From assembly GCA_015099395.1 (NCBI GenBank), contig AP024096.1, forward strand, positions 3,224,001 through 3,288,000: a stretch of 64,000 bases of DNA, read 5' to 3'. This stretch comes from Ktedonobacteria bacterium brp13. Its GTDB lineage: Bacteria > Chloroflexota > Ktedonobacteria > Ktedonobacterales > Ktedonobacteraceae. Position 1 is the stretch's first letter, and each line of letters starts with the position of its first letter. The notes under the pieces are model-generated. The model worked only from the letters and a program-made list of their open reading frames with translations. It searched no databases and was not told the DNA's origin. Of the stretch, positions 54,777 to 63,008 are shown piece by piece. The position numbers and the translations under genes are program-made.

Positions 54777-55904
54777 ATGAAAATAGCAATTACCGGTGGG
54801 GCGGGTTTCATCGGTTCACATCTAGCCACCGCATACCTGGACGCGGGCCATGATGTTATCATCATCGACAACCTGGTATACGGACAACAACAGGAACACG
54901 CTATCGACCAGCGTGCCCGCTTCTATCACGTCGATATTCGCGATCGCCGGCTGCATGCCATCTTTCAACACGAACGTCCTGATATCGTCAGCCACCACGT
55001 AGCCTACTCGCAAGAGCGCGATACGTATGCACCGAGCCAGGAACAGACCTTAGCGCAGGCCGATCTCCATGTGCGAGGGTTATTGCACGTCCTGGACGCT
55101 TGTGTCAATGCTGCCGTCAAGAAGATTATCTTCGCCTCCGGCGGCAACGATCTCTATGCCAATACCAACGAGCGACCAACACATGTTATCCATGAGGACG
55201 ATCCGCTGTACCCACGTAATGCACAGGATGTAGGCAAGCTCTCCGGCGAATGGTACGTGCGCTACTATACACAGCAATATCACCTGGAGCATACTATCCT
55301 GCGTTACGCCGATGTCTATGGCGAGGATAGTCTCTACGAGCAACGGCCCGCACATCCTCTCACAACGATGATCGACGCACTCCAGCAACAGCAACGCCCG
55401 GTTATTCGTGGCGAAATCAATACACTCCGCGATCACATCTTTATCGACGATATCAGTAGCGCCAACCTCGCACTACTGAAACGAGGCCATAATCAGACGC
55501 TCAACATCTGTACTGGTCTGGGCTGTAGCCTCACACAGCTCTATCAAATGGTCGCGCACATCATGGAGAGCCACCTCACACCGCTCTACGTGCATACCAT
55601 ACACCCCACAACGCACACACAATCCGAGACCCAATCCCCGCTAGCACAATGGAACGACGACATCGGTGCAGAGGCTCCAGTACACGTGCTGGATAACAGT
55701 CGTGCGCGTCAGTTACTGCATTGGCGCAACGCAACCACGCTCGCAGCAGGGATCAATCTGGCTATCCAACGTCTGAACACTCAACCAGAGCACATTCTCA
55801 TTGAGCGCGATATTGAACGCGACACCGATAAAGTTCAGATCGTCATCGGTGCAGCACGCCCGGCACAAACAACAACGCACACAGCACACCTCGCCCATGC
55901 GTAA
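54777..55904 (+). CDS. NAD-dependent epimerase/dehydratase-like protein without the catalytic Tyr
   Basis: A 375-residue extended SDR related to UDP-glucose 4-epimerases. The NAD motif GGAGFIGSH is at 7-15 and IIDNLVYG follows at about 29-36. The catalytic YxxxK reads QDVGK: Tyr is Gln150 while Lys154 remains, and the Ser/Thr position near 123 appears to be Gly. RYADVYGE and the HIFIDDIS region are kept. A C-terminal low-complexity tail (THTAHLAHA) follows. Either an NAD-sugar-binding pseudoenzyme or one with altered chemistry. The ATG at 54777 follows GGAGAGGA; a start four codons upstream is possible. Confidence 0.88.
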   Translation: MKIAITGGAGFIGSHLATAYLDAGHDVIIIDNLVYGQQQEHAIDQRARFYHVDIRDRRLHAIFQHERPDIVSHHVAYSQERDTYAPSQEQTLAQADLHVRGLLHVLDACVNAAVKKIIFASGGNDLYANTNERPTHVIHEDDPLYPRNAQDVGKLSGEWYVRYYTQQYHLEHTILRYADVYGEDSLYEQRPAHPLTTMIDALQQQQRPVIRGEINTLRDHIFIDDISSANLALLKRGHNQTLNICTGLGCSLTQLYQMVAHIMESHLTPLYVHTIHPTTHTQSETQSPLAQWNDDIGAEAPVHVLDNSRARQLLHWRNATTLAAGINLAIQRLNTQPEHILIERDIERDTDKVQIVIGAARPAQTTTHTAHLAHA

Positions 55905-55957
55905 AATGATAGAGATACAGAGTTAGCAACAAAGGATAGAGAAGAGGAAAAGGCAAT

Positions 55958-56005
55958 AAAAAAAAGGGAGGACGTAGGGACGTAGGGGAAATTCTACGTC
56001 CTCCC
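55958..56005 (-). terminator. Terminator of the guanylyltransferase/phosphomannomutase gene
   Basis: Minus-strand GGGAGGACGTAG/CTACGTCCTCCC arms (55966-55977 with 55994-56005) followed by an eight-T run. It also faces the end of the convergent SDR gene. Confidence 0.9.
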
Positions 56006-56015
56006 ATGCGGCAGA

Positions 56016-58517
56016 TTACTGTTGGAGTCCGCTCACAACGCGAGCATACTTTTCAGCCAGGGCCTGAGCCTGCTCGTTCGAGACCGACTCAGCGAAGACA
56101 TGGAAGAAAGGACGGTCCGCATCAGGCAGGACCAGGACCCACTCTTTACCCAGATCGATCTTAATGCCATCGATCGGCTTCGCACGACGCTCCCGATACT
56201 GCTCACTCAAGATACGCATCACCTTCCCCTTATGCTCCCAGGGGCAGGTCACACGCGCACTACTCATGTAGTACGTAGGCAGGTCATCAACTACTTCAGA
56301 GAGCCGCATACCAAAGGATGCCAGCAGTTCTAGCAATTTCGCGATCGCCAACATGCCATCGAAGGCCGGATGAAGCTCTGGGAAGGCAAACTGACCCTTG
56401 CCATCGCCAACCAGAACGACACCTTCACGGCTTGCCGCAGTCATCAAAGCATGTGGCAAGACCTTGGTATGCTGGATATAGCCCTCGTGACGCTGCGCAA
56501 TATGCTGCAATGCGGTTGGAGCCGTCACCGGAACCGCAACGGTGCCACCATGATGGCGACGCAGATAGAGGCTCGTCATCACAGCCAGCATCTTCACACC
56601 GTCCAGGATACGACCTCGATCATCGACCACCGAGATGCGCTCACCACTTGGATCGATACGCACTGCCATATCGGTATTCAAAGCCGAACTGATCGTCGCC
56701 AGACGCTGCATATCCTTACCCAGCTCATCAGGCGTACGCGAAGTAACTGAATCATCTTCTTCCGAGTTCAAGACAATCACTTCACAGCCTAACTCTTTGA
56801 GGATCGGCGGCAACATGCCCGTCGTGCTTCCGTGCGCGTAGTCAATGACGAGCTGGAACTTGCGTTTGCGCACCACCTCATAATCAACAACCTTGTGGAA
56901 ACCCTCCATGTAATGACCCAGGACATCCGTATCGCTCAAAACCTCGATAGCCCCGATCTCATCCAGATAGACACGGCGATAGTCTTCACGGAAGAAGAGG
57001 TTCTCAATTTTGCGCTCGGTTGTCTTGTTGATATCGAGGCCGTTCTGATCAAAGATTTTAATATCTACAACGCGCTGGTCATACGGCGAGACACTGACAT
57101 GAACTCCACCAAACGCATCGGTCGTGCGAATAAAGTAGCGTGCGACCGGGAGCGGAACCTGGTTGATATCATGAACATTTACACCGGTCGAAGGCAAGCC
57201 AGCGTTAATACCACGCTTAATCATACGCGACGTACGATTCGCATCGCGGTTCAAACAGACAACCGAGCCTTTGGGCAGGATAGCGCCATAGGCCGCGCCC
57301 AGCTTGGTCGCGAACTCAGGTGTCAGATCTACATTGACCAGGCCCGTTACACCATAACGGCTAAAGAGACTGCGGCGACCCTGCGACCCCCAGATAATAC
57401 TGGTATTGACAACAGCACCGGCTTCAACCTCTTTATCAGGCCAGATCTTCACGTTCGGTTGAATGATCGCGCCATCCTGGATAATTGAATTATCACCGAT
57501 GACCGAACCTTCAAACATCACGGCCTTGCTCTTGACATTCGACGAGAAGCCAACGATCGCGCCACGTAACTCTGCTCGATCGCCTATGTAAGAATTGTTC
57601 CAGACAATGCTGCGATCAACCTGAGCCCGCTCATCGACAACGGTATAGCTACCAATCATACTCGGCCCATGAATGATAGCACCGGCACGGACACGACAAT
57701 CGCGACCCAGGTAGACCGGGCCATAGATCTGTGCATCCTCGTGGATCTCAACCCCTTCTTCACACCAGATATTGTTACCGATATGCTTGGCTGGAATATC
57801 CAGATTCACATTACGCAACAGCATATCTGCATTCGCTCGCATATACTCGTTCAGGCTACCAACATCGCACCAGTAACCCTCTGTGGCTACATAGCCATAG
57901 ATGGGATCACCCTGACGCAGCATCATTGGGAAAAGCTCTTGGCTAAAATCAAATTGTTTGTTTTTTTCAAAATACGAAAAGATTTTAGGATCCAGAATAT
58001 ATATACCTGTATTAATCGTATCGCTAAAGACCTCACCCCAGCTCGGCTTCTCCAGAAACTGCGTAATGTGCCCACTTTCATTGGTGATAATCACACCATA
58101 TTCAAGAGGGTTGTGCACATGAGCCAGGAGGAGGGTTGCAAGGGACTTTTTCTCTTCGTGATACTTTATAAGCGCAGTTAAATCGTAATCAGTCAGGGCG
58201 TCCCCACTAATTACGAGGAAAGGTTCAGTTAATTGATCTTCGGCATTCTTCACGCTACCGGCAGTTCCTAGCGGAACATCTTCACGTGAATAGGTAATAT
58301 GCATGCCAAGCTGTGAACCATTGCCAAAGTAATCCTCAATGTTACTTGCCAGATATTGAACCGTAACAACGACCTCAGTGATACCATGACGCTTCAACAG
58401 GTTCAGAATATGTTCCATCACCGGCTTACCCACGATGGGCACCATCGGTTTAGGTCGTCGAATCGTCAGTGGTCGTAGCCTCGATCCTTCCCCTCCGGCC
58501 ATAACAACCGCTTTCAT
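56016..58517 (-). CDS. Mannose-1-phosphate guanylyltransferase/phosphomannomutase-like fusion
   Basis: An 833-residue fusion. A nucleotidyltransferase domain (1-235; [26 protein letters not shown]) leads into left-handed beta-helix hexapeptide repeats (about 250-380), then a phosphohexomutase-like domain (about 385-833). The phosphoserine loop is recognisable in [10 protein letters not shown]. The metal loop, usually DxDxDR, reads DPSGER, so two Asp are changed and mutase activity is doubtful. It would make GDP-mannose or a related NDP-sugar, downstream of manA by pathway. The ATG has GAAAGG in front, and the leader is an omega-RNA element. Confidence 0.9.
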   Translation of the reverse strand: MKAVVMAGGEGSRLRPLTIRRPKPMVPIVGKPVMEHILNLLKRHGITEVVVTVQYLASNIEDYFGNGSQLGMHITYSREDVPLGTAGSVKNAEDQLTEPFLVISGDALTDYDLTALIKYHEEKKSLATLLLAHVHNPLEYGVIITNESGHITQFLEKPSWGEVFSDTINTGIYILDPKIFSYFEKNKQFDFSQELFPMMLRQGDPIYGYVATEGYWCDVGSLNEYMRANADMLLRNVNLDIPAKHIGNNIWCEEGVEIHEDAQIYGPVYLGRDCRVRAGAIIHGPSMIGSYTVVDERAQVDRSIVWNNSYIGDRAELRGAIVGFSSNVKSKAVMFEGSVIGDNSIIQDGAIIQPNVKIWPDKEVEAGAVVNTSIIWGSQGRRSLFSRYGVTGLVNVDLTPEFATKLGAAYGAILPKGSVVCLNRDANRTSRMIKRGINAGLPSTGVNVHDINQVPLPVARYFIRTTDAFGGVHVSVSPYDQRVVDIKIFDQNGLDINKTTERKIENLFFREDYRRVYLDEIGAIEVLSDTDVLGHYMEGFHKVVDYEVVRKRKFQLVIDYAHGSTTGMLPPILKELGCEVIVLNSEEDDSVTSRTPDELGKDMQRLATISSALNTDMAVRIDPSGERISVVDDRGRILDGVKMLAVMTSLYLRRHHGGTVAVPVTAPTALQHIAQRHEGYIQHTKVLPHALMTAASREGVVLVGDGKGQFAFPELHPAFDGMLAIAKLLELLASFGMRLSEVVDDLPTYYMSSARVTCPWEHKGKVMRILSEQYRERRAKPIDGIKIDLGKEWVLVLPDADRPFFHVFAESVSNEQAQALAEKYARVVSGLQQ

Positions 58518-58530
58518 AAAAATCCTTTCT

Positions 58531-58962
58531 GGATACCCACCAGCCTTCAGGCGGTGGAAGGAAAGAAAAGCGTCCGCAGACGTACTCTCGGTTCGCGTCC
58601 ATCCCCTTGCGGGGGAGCCATTTTGTGTCGGAATGACTCAAAACCCCTCTACTCAGGTTGCCCTTCGTAGGTTATGTTTGCCTCGACAATGAGATCGGGC
58701 CGCACATCCTTCAAGCACTGCATCGAACCCCGTCTTGCTGGTTAACTTGAAAGTTGTAGAGCTTGGGACTGGCACGCATCCCAAGGTACGTTCTGAAGCC
58801 TTCCCGATATCGTAGTTTCAGCCTGGCTGATTGTATCCAGACACTCTGCTGAAACTGAGTCTGATCAGGTCCGGGCTTGCAACAGCCTCGTGTAAAACCA
58901 CGAACAATTTACAAGCCCATCCCCTTCAGGGGATAGGGTACCTGACAGTCACCCGAACTTAT
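58531..58962 (-). ncRNA. Nuclease-free omega-RNA element in the manC-type gene leader (copy C)
   Basis: Homologous along its length to copy A: the right-end hairpin CCACCAGCC/GGCGGTGG (58537-58556), AGCGTCCGCAGACG near 58569, ATCCCCTTGCGGGGG near 58601, TTATGTTTGCCTCGAC near 58671, GCTGGTTAACTTGAAAGTTGTAG near 58737, TGATCAGGTCCGGGCTTGC near 58862, and GGTACCTGAC at 58937-58946. No iscB. The presumed guide is 58947-58962. Confidence 0.8.
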
Positions 58963-59004
58963 GGTAGGTTAATAGTTTGATCGGCTGGTCACAGGAAATA
59001 GAAG

Positions 59005-59031
59005 GACGGCGTAGCAATGCCACGCCGTCCT
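59005..59031 (-). terminator. Probable terminator of the 60-residue gene
   Basis: GGACGGCGT/ACGCCGTCC stem (59005-59013 with 59023-59031) followed on the minus strand by TTCTATTT. Confidence 0.65.
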
Positions 59032-59099
59032 CACTGCTCCGCTACTCCCATTGTACAACATTCACAAAGTGTGCCGCAAGGTCACATTGGAGCCTATGA

Positions 59100-59282
59100 T
59101 TACCACTCACTCAAGCGACCGTGTTCTACCAACCAACGTGCGAAACGATGATAATTCGTCTCCTCACTCGCTTTGCGCGTCTGATACTCCTCCTGGATCT
59201 GTATAAGACGCTGAGCTTCCGCTACGGTGAAACCCTCGTCTAGGAGGGCATCGATAAGCAAGTCTGTATAGGTTTGCTGCAT
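59100..59282 (-). CDS. 60-residue hypothetical protein
   Basis: ATG at 59282 has AAGGAGG in front. The product is helical and charged (LLIDALLDEGFTVAEAQRL), with no recognised family. Upstream in the leader an 18-base unit (AACATCATATTTGAAATC) is repeated in tandem (59328-59367), part of a longer but less likely frame. Confidence 0.65.
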   Translation of the reverse strand: MQQTYTDLLIDALLDEGFTVAEAQRLIQIQEEYQTRKASEETNYHRFARWLVEHGRLSEW

Positions 59283-59504
59283 AGTAAGTCCTCCTTCCTT
59301 CGCTTCTTCTCTATATTCTGAACTCAACATCATATTTGAAATCAACATCATATTTGAAATCAACATCTATCTGCCACGTGTCAACCGTTGTAGAAACTAC
59401 TGACCAACACGACCGATAAAAGCGGGACTGAGCTATAAGACAAGAAAGAGTAACAACGGCGAACATCAGGAAGATAAGCATATATGCTACAGAAAAGCAT
59501 CAGT

Positions 59505-59704
59505 TCATTCGATTGTGGATACCCCTGCATTCAATACATGGGGAGGAAACCATTCACAGCCCGAAGGCTGAGCGTTAGCCCGATAGCCTTACGGCCCTGG
59601 CTGGGTCTGGTCAGGTTCAGGCTCGAAGAAGACGGGCAGAACTCACCCCATCCTCAAGCCCCCACCATTCAGGCGTGAGGTACCTGACTACGTATGATAT
59701 CGCT
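59505..59704 (-). ncRNA. Internally deleted omega-RNA element (copy D)
   Basis: Only the guide-proximal half remains: GGTACCTGAC at 59679-59688, AGAAGACGGGCAGAA near 59626 and CTGGTCAGGTTCAGGC near 59607 match copy A. It is joined directly to a right-end hairpin CCCCTGCATTC/ACATGGGG (59522-59542), close to the one overlapping the iscB 3' end. The iscB gene and the omega-RNA 3' half are missing. The presumed guide is 59689-59704. Confidence 0.75.
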
Positions 59705-60421
59705 GAGTAGTTCCATGCTCACCTCCAGGTCCTATCCCTGCGCCGGATATGCATATTCAACGTACAGACACGATTTACACGATTCACACGGTTACGAGAT
59801 CAGGCCTGTGGCTGTTCTATGTGTAAGTAGTTGTAGCCAGAGATCCATAACCAGCCAGTACTTCCCTTACCAGACCCCTGAAGGACTCTGCTACTAACCT
59901 ATAGTATAGCATATATCTGTTTTGCTCTCCCAGAAGCGAGCAGACAAGCTCATCCCTTCTGCAAGACGTCGCCACGCTCTTTCTCATCCTATCAATAGGC
60001 CGAGATACCAGGTAAAACATTCACCAGCGTCGATGTAATCCGCAGGTCAAAAGCTCTGCAACTGCCAAAAAGCAGCCGTCAGTACGTCAGTACCCCTACA
60101 AAGTTCATACGCTGAAGCGTTACACACTGATTGCTATATATCATCTCTATCGGTCGCTATTCTCAATCGCAAAAACAGCAGACACTTTTTTAATAGCAGC
60201 CAGGCGAGAGAGTCTTATGGACAGGCACAAGAAAAACAACAAGAAAAACGCGACGATCAGGAATGCTCGCAGCTATTTCATCGCGCCATCGGCATTGCTC
60301 ATGCTGACGGGCGTGATTTTTCACACAATCTTCACAGAACAATCCAGAGCACGAGGCCTCTTGTGGAGCCGTTTGCGGATGGAAAGCACGACCGTGTCTG
60401 GAAAGATATACAAGAGAAAGC
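59705..60421. other. Gene-poor stretch
   Basis: I see no supported gene. A 72-codon frame at 60217-60435 encodes a Lys/Asn-rich start and one hydrophobic stretch but has a weak ribosome site and overlaps the next promoter. Confidence 0.4.
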
Positions 60422-60451
60422 TTGACAACTGTTAAATCTCGATGGTACAAT
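60422..60451 (+). promoter_or_regulatory. Strong promoter of the 24-codon unit
   Basis: Perfect TTGACA, an 18-base spacer and TACAAT, with the RNA start about 20 bases before the ATG. Confidence 0.85.
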
Positions 60452-60478
60452 TCTGACAACGAAAGGAGGTGGTGTGTA

Positions 60479-60553
60479 ATGAGTGAACGTAGTCGCTGCA
60501 CAGGCAGCGGTATTGAATCCCACACCTTCCAAGAAAGAGGGTTGAGTCGCTAA
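60479..60553 (+). CDS. 24-codon small ORF in a self-contained transcription unit
   Basis: A full AAAGGAGGT ribosome site lies eight bases before the ATG. The product begins MSERSRCTGSGIESHTF, polar with one Cys. Downstream, within the same RNA, are a hairpin around 60567-60599, GGTAG/CTACC (60618-60633) and a terminator. Either a real micro-peptide or a leader whose translation controls the structured RNA. No similarity recognised. Confidence 0.6.
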   Translation: MSERSRCTGSGIESHTFQERGLSR

Positions 60554-60646
60554 CGCGTCTCTGCTCACTCCCAAGCTTTGGAGCCTGGTGAGGGTTACTT
60601 CAAACACACATTGGTTTGGTAGTGCATTCTACCGGCCTGTGCAGCA

Positions 60647-60697
60647 CCCCCAGAGCAGCAGCAAAAAAATGATTTGCCCTACTGCTCTGGGGTTTTT
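60647..60697 (+). terminator. Rho-independent terminator of the 24-codon unit
   Basis: Arms CCCCAGAGCAG and CTGCTCTGGGG (60647-60657 with 60682-60692) followed by TTTTT. Confidence 0.9.
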
Positions 60698-61059
60698 ATA
60701 GAACATGGTAGCTCATCCAAATCCCTGCACTCATCTATTACAGCTTTGAATTGCTCTGTCACATAATAATGAGGACAACATAATATGTGTACACAACATA
60801 GCCTTCGCTGAACTGAAAGATGATTATTCTCCACCTGATTACTTATCCCAAAAAGTAATCACTTACTCACATACACTCACTAACGTAGATTGTCTATATA
60901 CTTTTACGTCTTTGATCTCTGTATACTTTTTCAATTTTATGTGTATACTACTTTTTTAAATCTCTTTCCAAATATACTCATGCACATTTGCTTTACAGTT
61001 TCTCTCATCTCTCAGTAACAGATAACTGTCCGCCCTTTAGTTCTAGAAGTGGTAGAGCG
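60698..61059. other. AT-rich stretch before birA
   Basis: No gene seen; it probably holds the birA promoter, but no clear pair stands out among many AT-rich hexamers. Confidence 0.4.
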
Positions 61060-61989
61060 TTGGAAGATAGCAAAAAGATCAAAACATCTGCCAGGCAACT
61101 GGCCGTTCAACAGATCAAAGAGTATCTGGACACACAGTTACTTGGCACGTATGATCGCCTGGTCTATGAACCAGTTGTAGATTCCACCAACTCATTGGCA
61201 ATGAGATTGGCTCAGGAAGGGTCAGAGGAGGGGATTGTAGTACTTACCGATAGCCAGACGGCTGGTAGGGGCAGGCTCGGACGACAATGGGTAGATGCTA
61301 AGGGCATGAACGTCCTTTCATCCACTGTGCTGCGACCGGCTTTCCCGCCTTATCTTCTGGTTATGGTTGCTGCTCTCGCTGTTGTTGAAGCCATCGCAGA
61401 TACAACACAACTCACTGCCAGCATCAAATGGCCAAACGACGTACTGCTAGCCGAGCAGAAAGTCTCGGGTATTCTTATTGAGACGGGCCATGATCATTCT
61501 GGTCACCTCGTTGCTATTCTTGGTATCGGGGTGAATATAAATGGCCATATAACTCAATATATCGAACACAGTAATGTCCAGGTTCATGCTCCACTACAGA
61601 CCAGTTCGCCCGGGCTTGTTGCTAAAGCCACGACACTTGAGGAGGTGAGCGGAGATGTAGTGAATCGCGAACGTTTCATAGCTCGCATGCTGTACCACAT
61701 AGAGGAACGCTACCTGGCTCTACAACAAGAAGCTCAGGGCCCTCAAAACACAGACGATATAGCAGTGAGCACACAGAAATCACAGGACAGACAGGGCTAC
61801 AATGCAATCTCTCGATTGGTACGAGAGCAATGGCGCAATCGTCTTTCGACCCTTGGACGCACAGTTCAAGTCCAACAGGGTGAGAAGCTACTCAGCGGTG
61901 TAGCTGAGGATGTGAATGATCAAGGAGAGCTGTTACTCCGTAGTCATTCCGGCGAACTGATCAGCATTAGCTGGGGAGACGTCGGATAA
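61060..61989 (+). CDS. birA: Biotin-[acetyl-CoA-carboxylase] ligase
   Basis: A 309-residue biotin protein ligase attaching biotin to carboxylase carrier domains. VVDSTNSLAMRLA, the biotinyl-AMP loop TAGRGRLGRQW, SIKWPNDVLL, KVSGILIETG and the LGIGVNIN motif are present. There is no N-terminal repressor HTH, so it is a class I ligase without the DNA-binding role. A Gln/Asp-rich insert (about 225-250) precedes the C-terminal SH3-like domain. The start is uncertain: TTG at 61060 is chosen; a TTG at 60988 adds 24 unlike residues. Confidence 0.9.
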   Translation: MEDSKKIKTSARQLAVQQIKEYLDTQLLGTYDRLVYEPVVDSTNSLAMRLAQEGSEEGIVVLTDSQTAGRGRLGRQWVDAKGMNVLSSTVLRPAFPPYLLVMVAALAVVEAIADTTQLTASIKWPNDVLLAEQKVSGILIETGHDHSGHLVAILGIGVNINGHITQYIEHSNVQVHAPLQTSSPGLVAKATTLEEVSGDVVNRERFIARMLYHIEERYLALQQEAQGPQNTDDIAVSTQKSQDRQGYNAISRLVREQWRNRLSTLGRTVQVQQGEKLLSGVAEDVNDQGELLLRSHSGELISISWGDVG

Positions 61990-62172
61990 GTTCCGTTCTC
62001 TGTTCTGGAGACAGGACAAAACAGGACACGAACAGCGCGCCCTCCCTTTCCCATCAATTGCTGAAAAAAGACATAGATTATCAGGGAAAGTCTGATGTAT
62101 GGACTTTCTCCATCGGAAAGAGTATCTCTCACTGGAGAGAACTCGTCCGTAGACAACGAGAGGACAATAGTT

Positions 62173-62637
62173 ATGGAAACACAAGATACTTTCCTTACCA
62201 ATGATGGTCTACAACGTGCGATGCATCAACTCGAATTCCTGCGCACAGTGAAGCGTGCAGAGGTCGCGCAATATCTCCATGACGCCAAAGAATCCGGTGA
62301 TGTTATTGACAATGCTGCCTATGAAGAAGCCAAAAGTCAACACACCAACCTTGAAGGGCGCATCGCCGAGCTGGAGAAGATGGTAGCTCGTGCTGTCCTG
62401 ATTGATGATGTTCAGAGCGACGTTGTTACAATCGGCTCGAAGGTCAATCTCGAAACGGAGACCGGTCGCAAATATAGCTACAAACTGGTCGGGGCCTTTG
62501 AGGCTGATCCCAGCGCGGGTCGTATTTCAAACGAGTCACCGGTTGGGAAAGCACTACTTGGACACAAGGCAGGTGACATGGTAATCGTCGCTACCCCCGG
62601 CGGCGTCAAAGAATATACCATCATCGCTATCGCTTAG
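62173..62637 (+). CDS. greA: Transcription elongation factor GreA
   Basis: A 154-residue factor that stimulates RNA polymerase to cleave backtracked transcripts. The N-terminal coiled coil carries the acidic tip (KESGDVIDNAAYEEAKSQ, with Asp/Glu reaching the active site), and the C-terminal FKBP-like domain ends SPVGKALLGHKAGDMV. The ATG at 62173 follows GAGAGGA; a 26-codon longer frame lacks support. It precedes lysS on the same strand, a common pairing. Confidence 0.95.
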   Translation: METQDTFLTNDGLQRAMHQLEFLRTVKRAEVAQYLHDAKESGDVIDNAAYEEAKSQHTNLEGRIAELEKMVARAVLIDDVQSDVVTIGSKVNLETETGRKYSYKLVGAFEADPSAGRISNESPVGKALLGHKAGDMVIVATPGGVKEYTIIAIA

Positions 62638-63008
62638 ACCCCGGCTGGTATAGTAGAAGTTCTATACCTGTGTCTATCGATAGCACTCCTTCCCATACCT
62701 ATACCCTGCAGAGACGCAGCGGCCCGGGAATACTGTTTGACATTCCCGGGCCGATCGGTCTGAGTAGGATCCCTGGCATCCCTGCCATCCTCTTCCATTT
62801 GAAAAACACTCAGATCTTCTTCCAAACACTCGCTCAATAGGCCCGGACACGGCTCATGAGCTGAGACAAAGCCATCTACACAGGCTCTGCGAACAATGTT
62901 ACAATACAGGGACTGATGACATGAGAAAACGACAGCACTATTCTCACTAATCCACGAAAAAAATAAGACAAGTACGGGTGTAACCCCTGTGAAAGGTCAA
63001 TAAATAGC
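62638..63008 (+). other. greA-lysS spacer with a strong hairpin
   Basis: A perfect 12-bp stem CGGCCCGGGAAT/ATTCCCGGGCCG (62720-62731 with 62742-62753) has no T-run after it, so it may be an RNA-stability or weak termination element. The rest of the 371 bases shows nothing else. Confidence 0.6.

Noticed and set aside
60217-60435. A 72-codon Lys/Asn-rich frame
   Set aside because: Weak ribosome site, overlaps the TTGACA promoter of the next unit, no family; not enough to call a gene.
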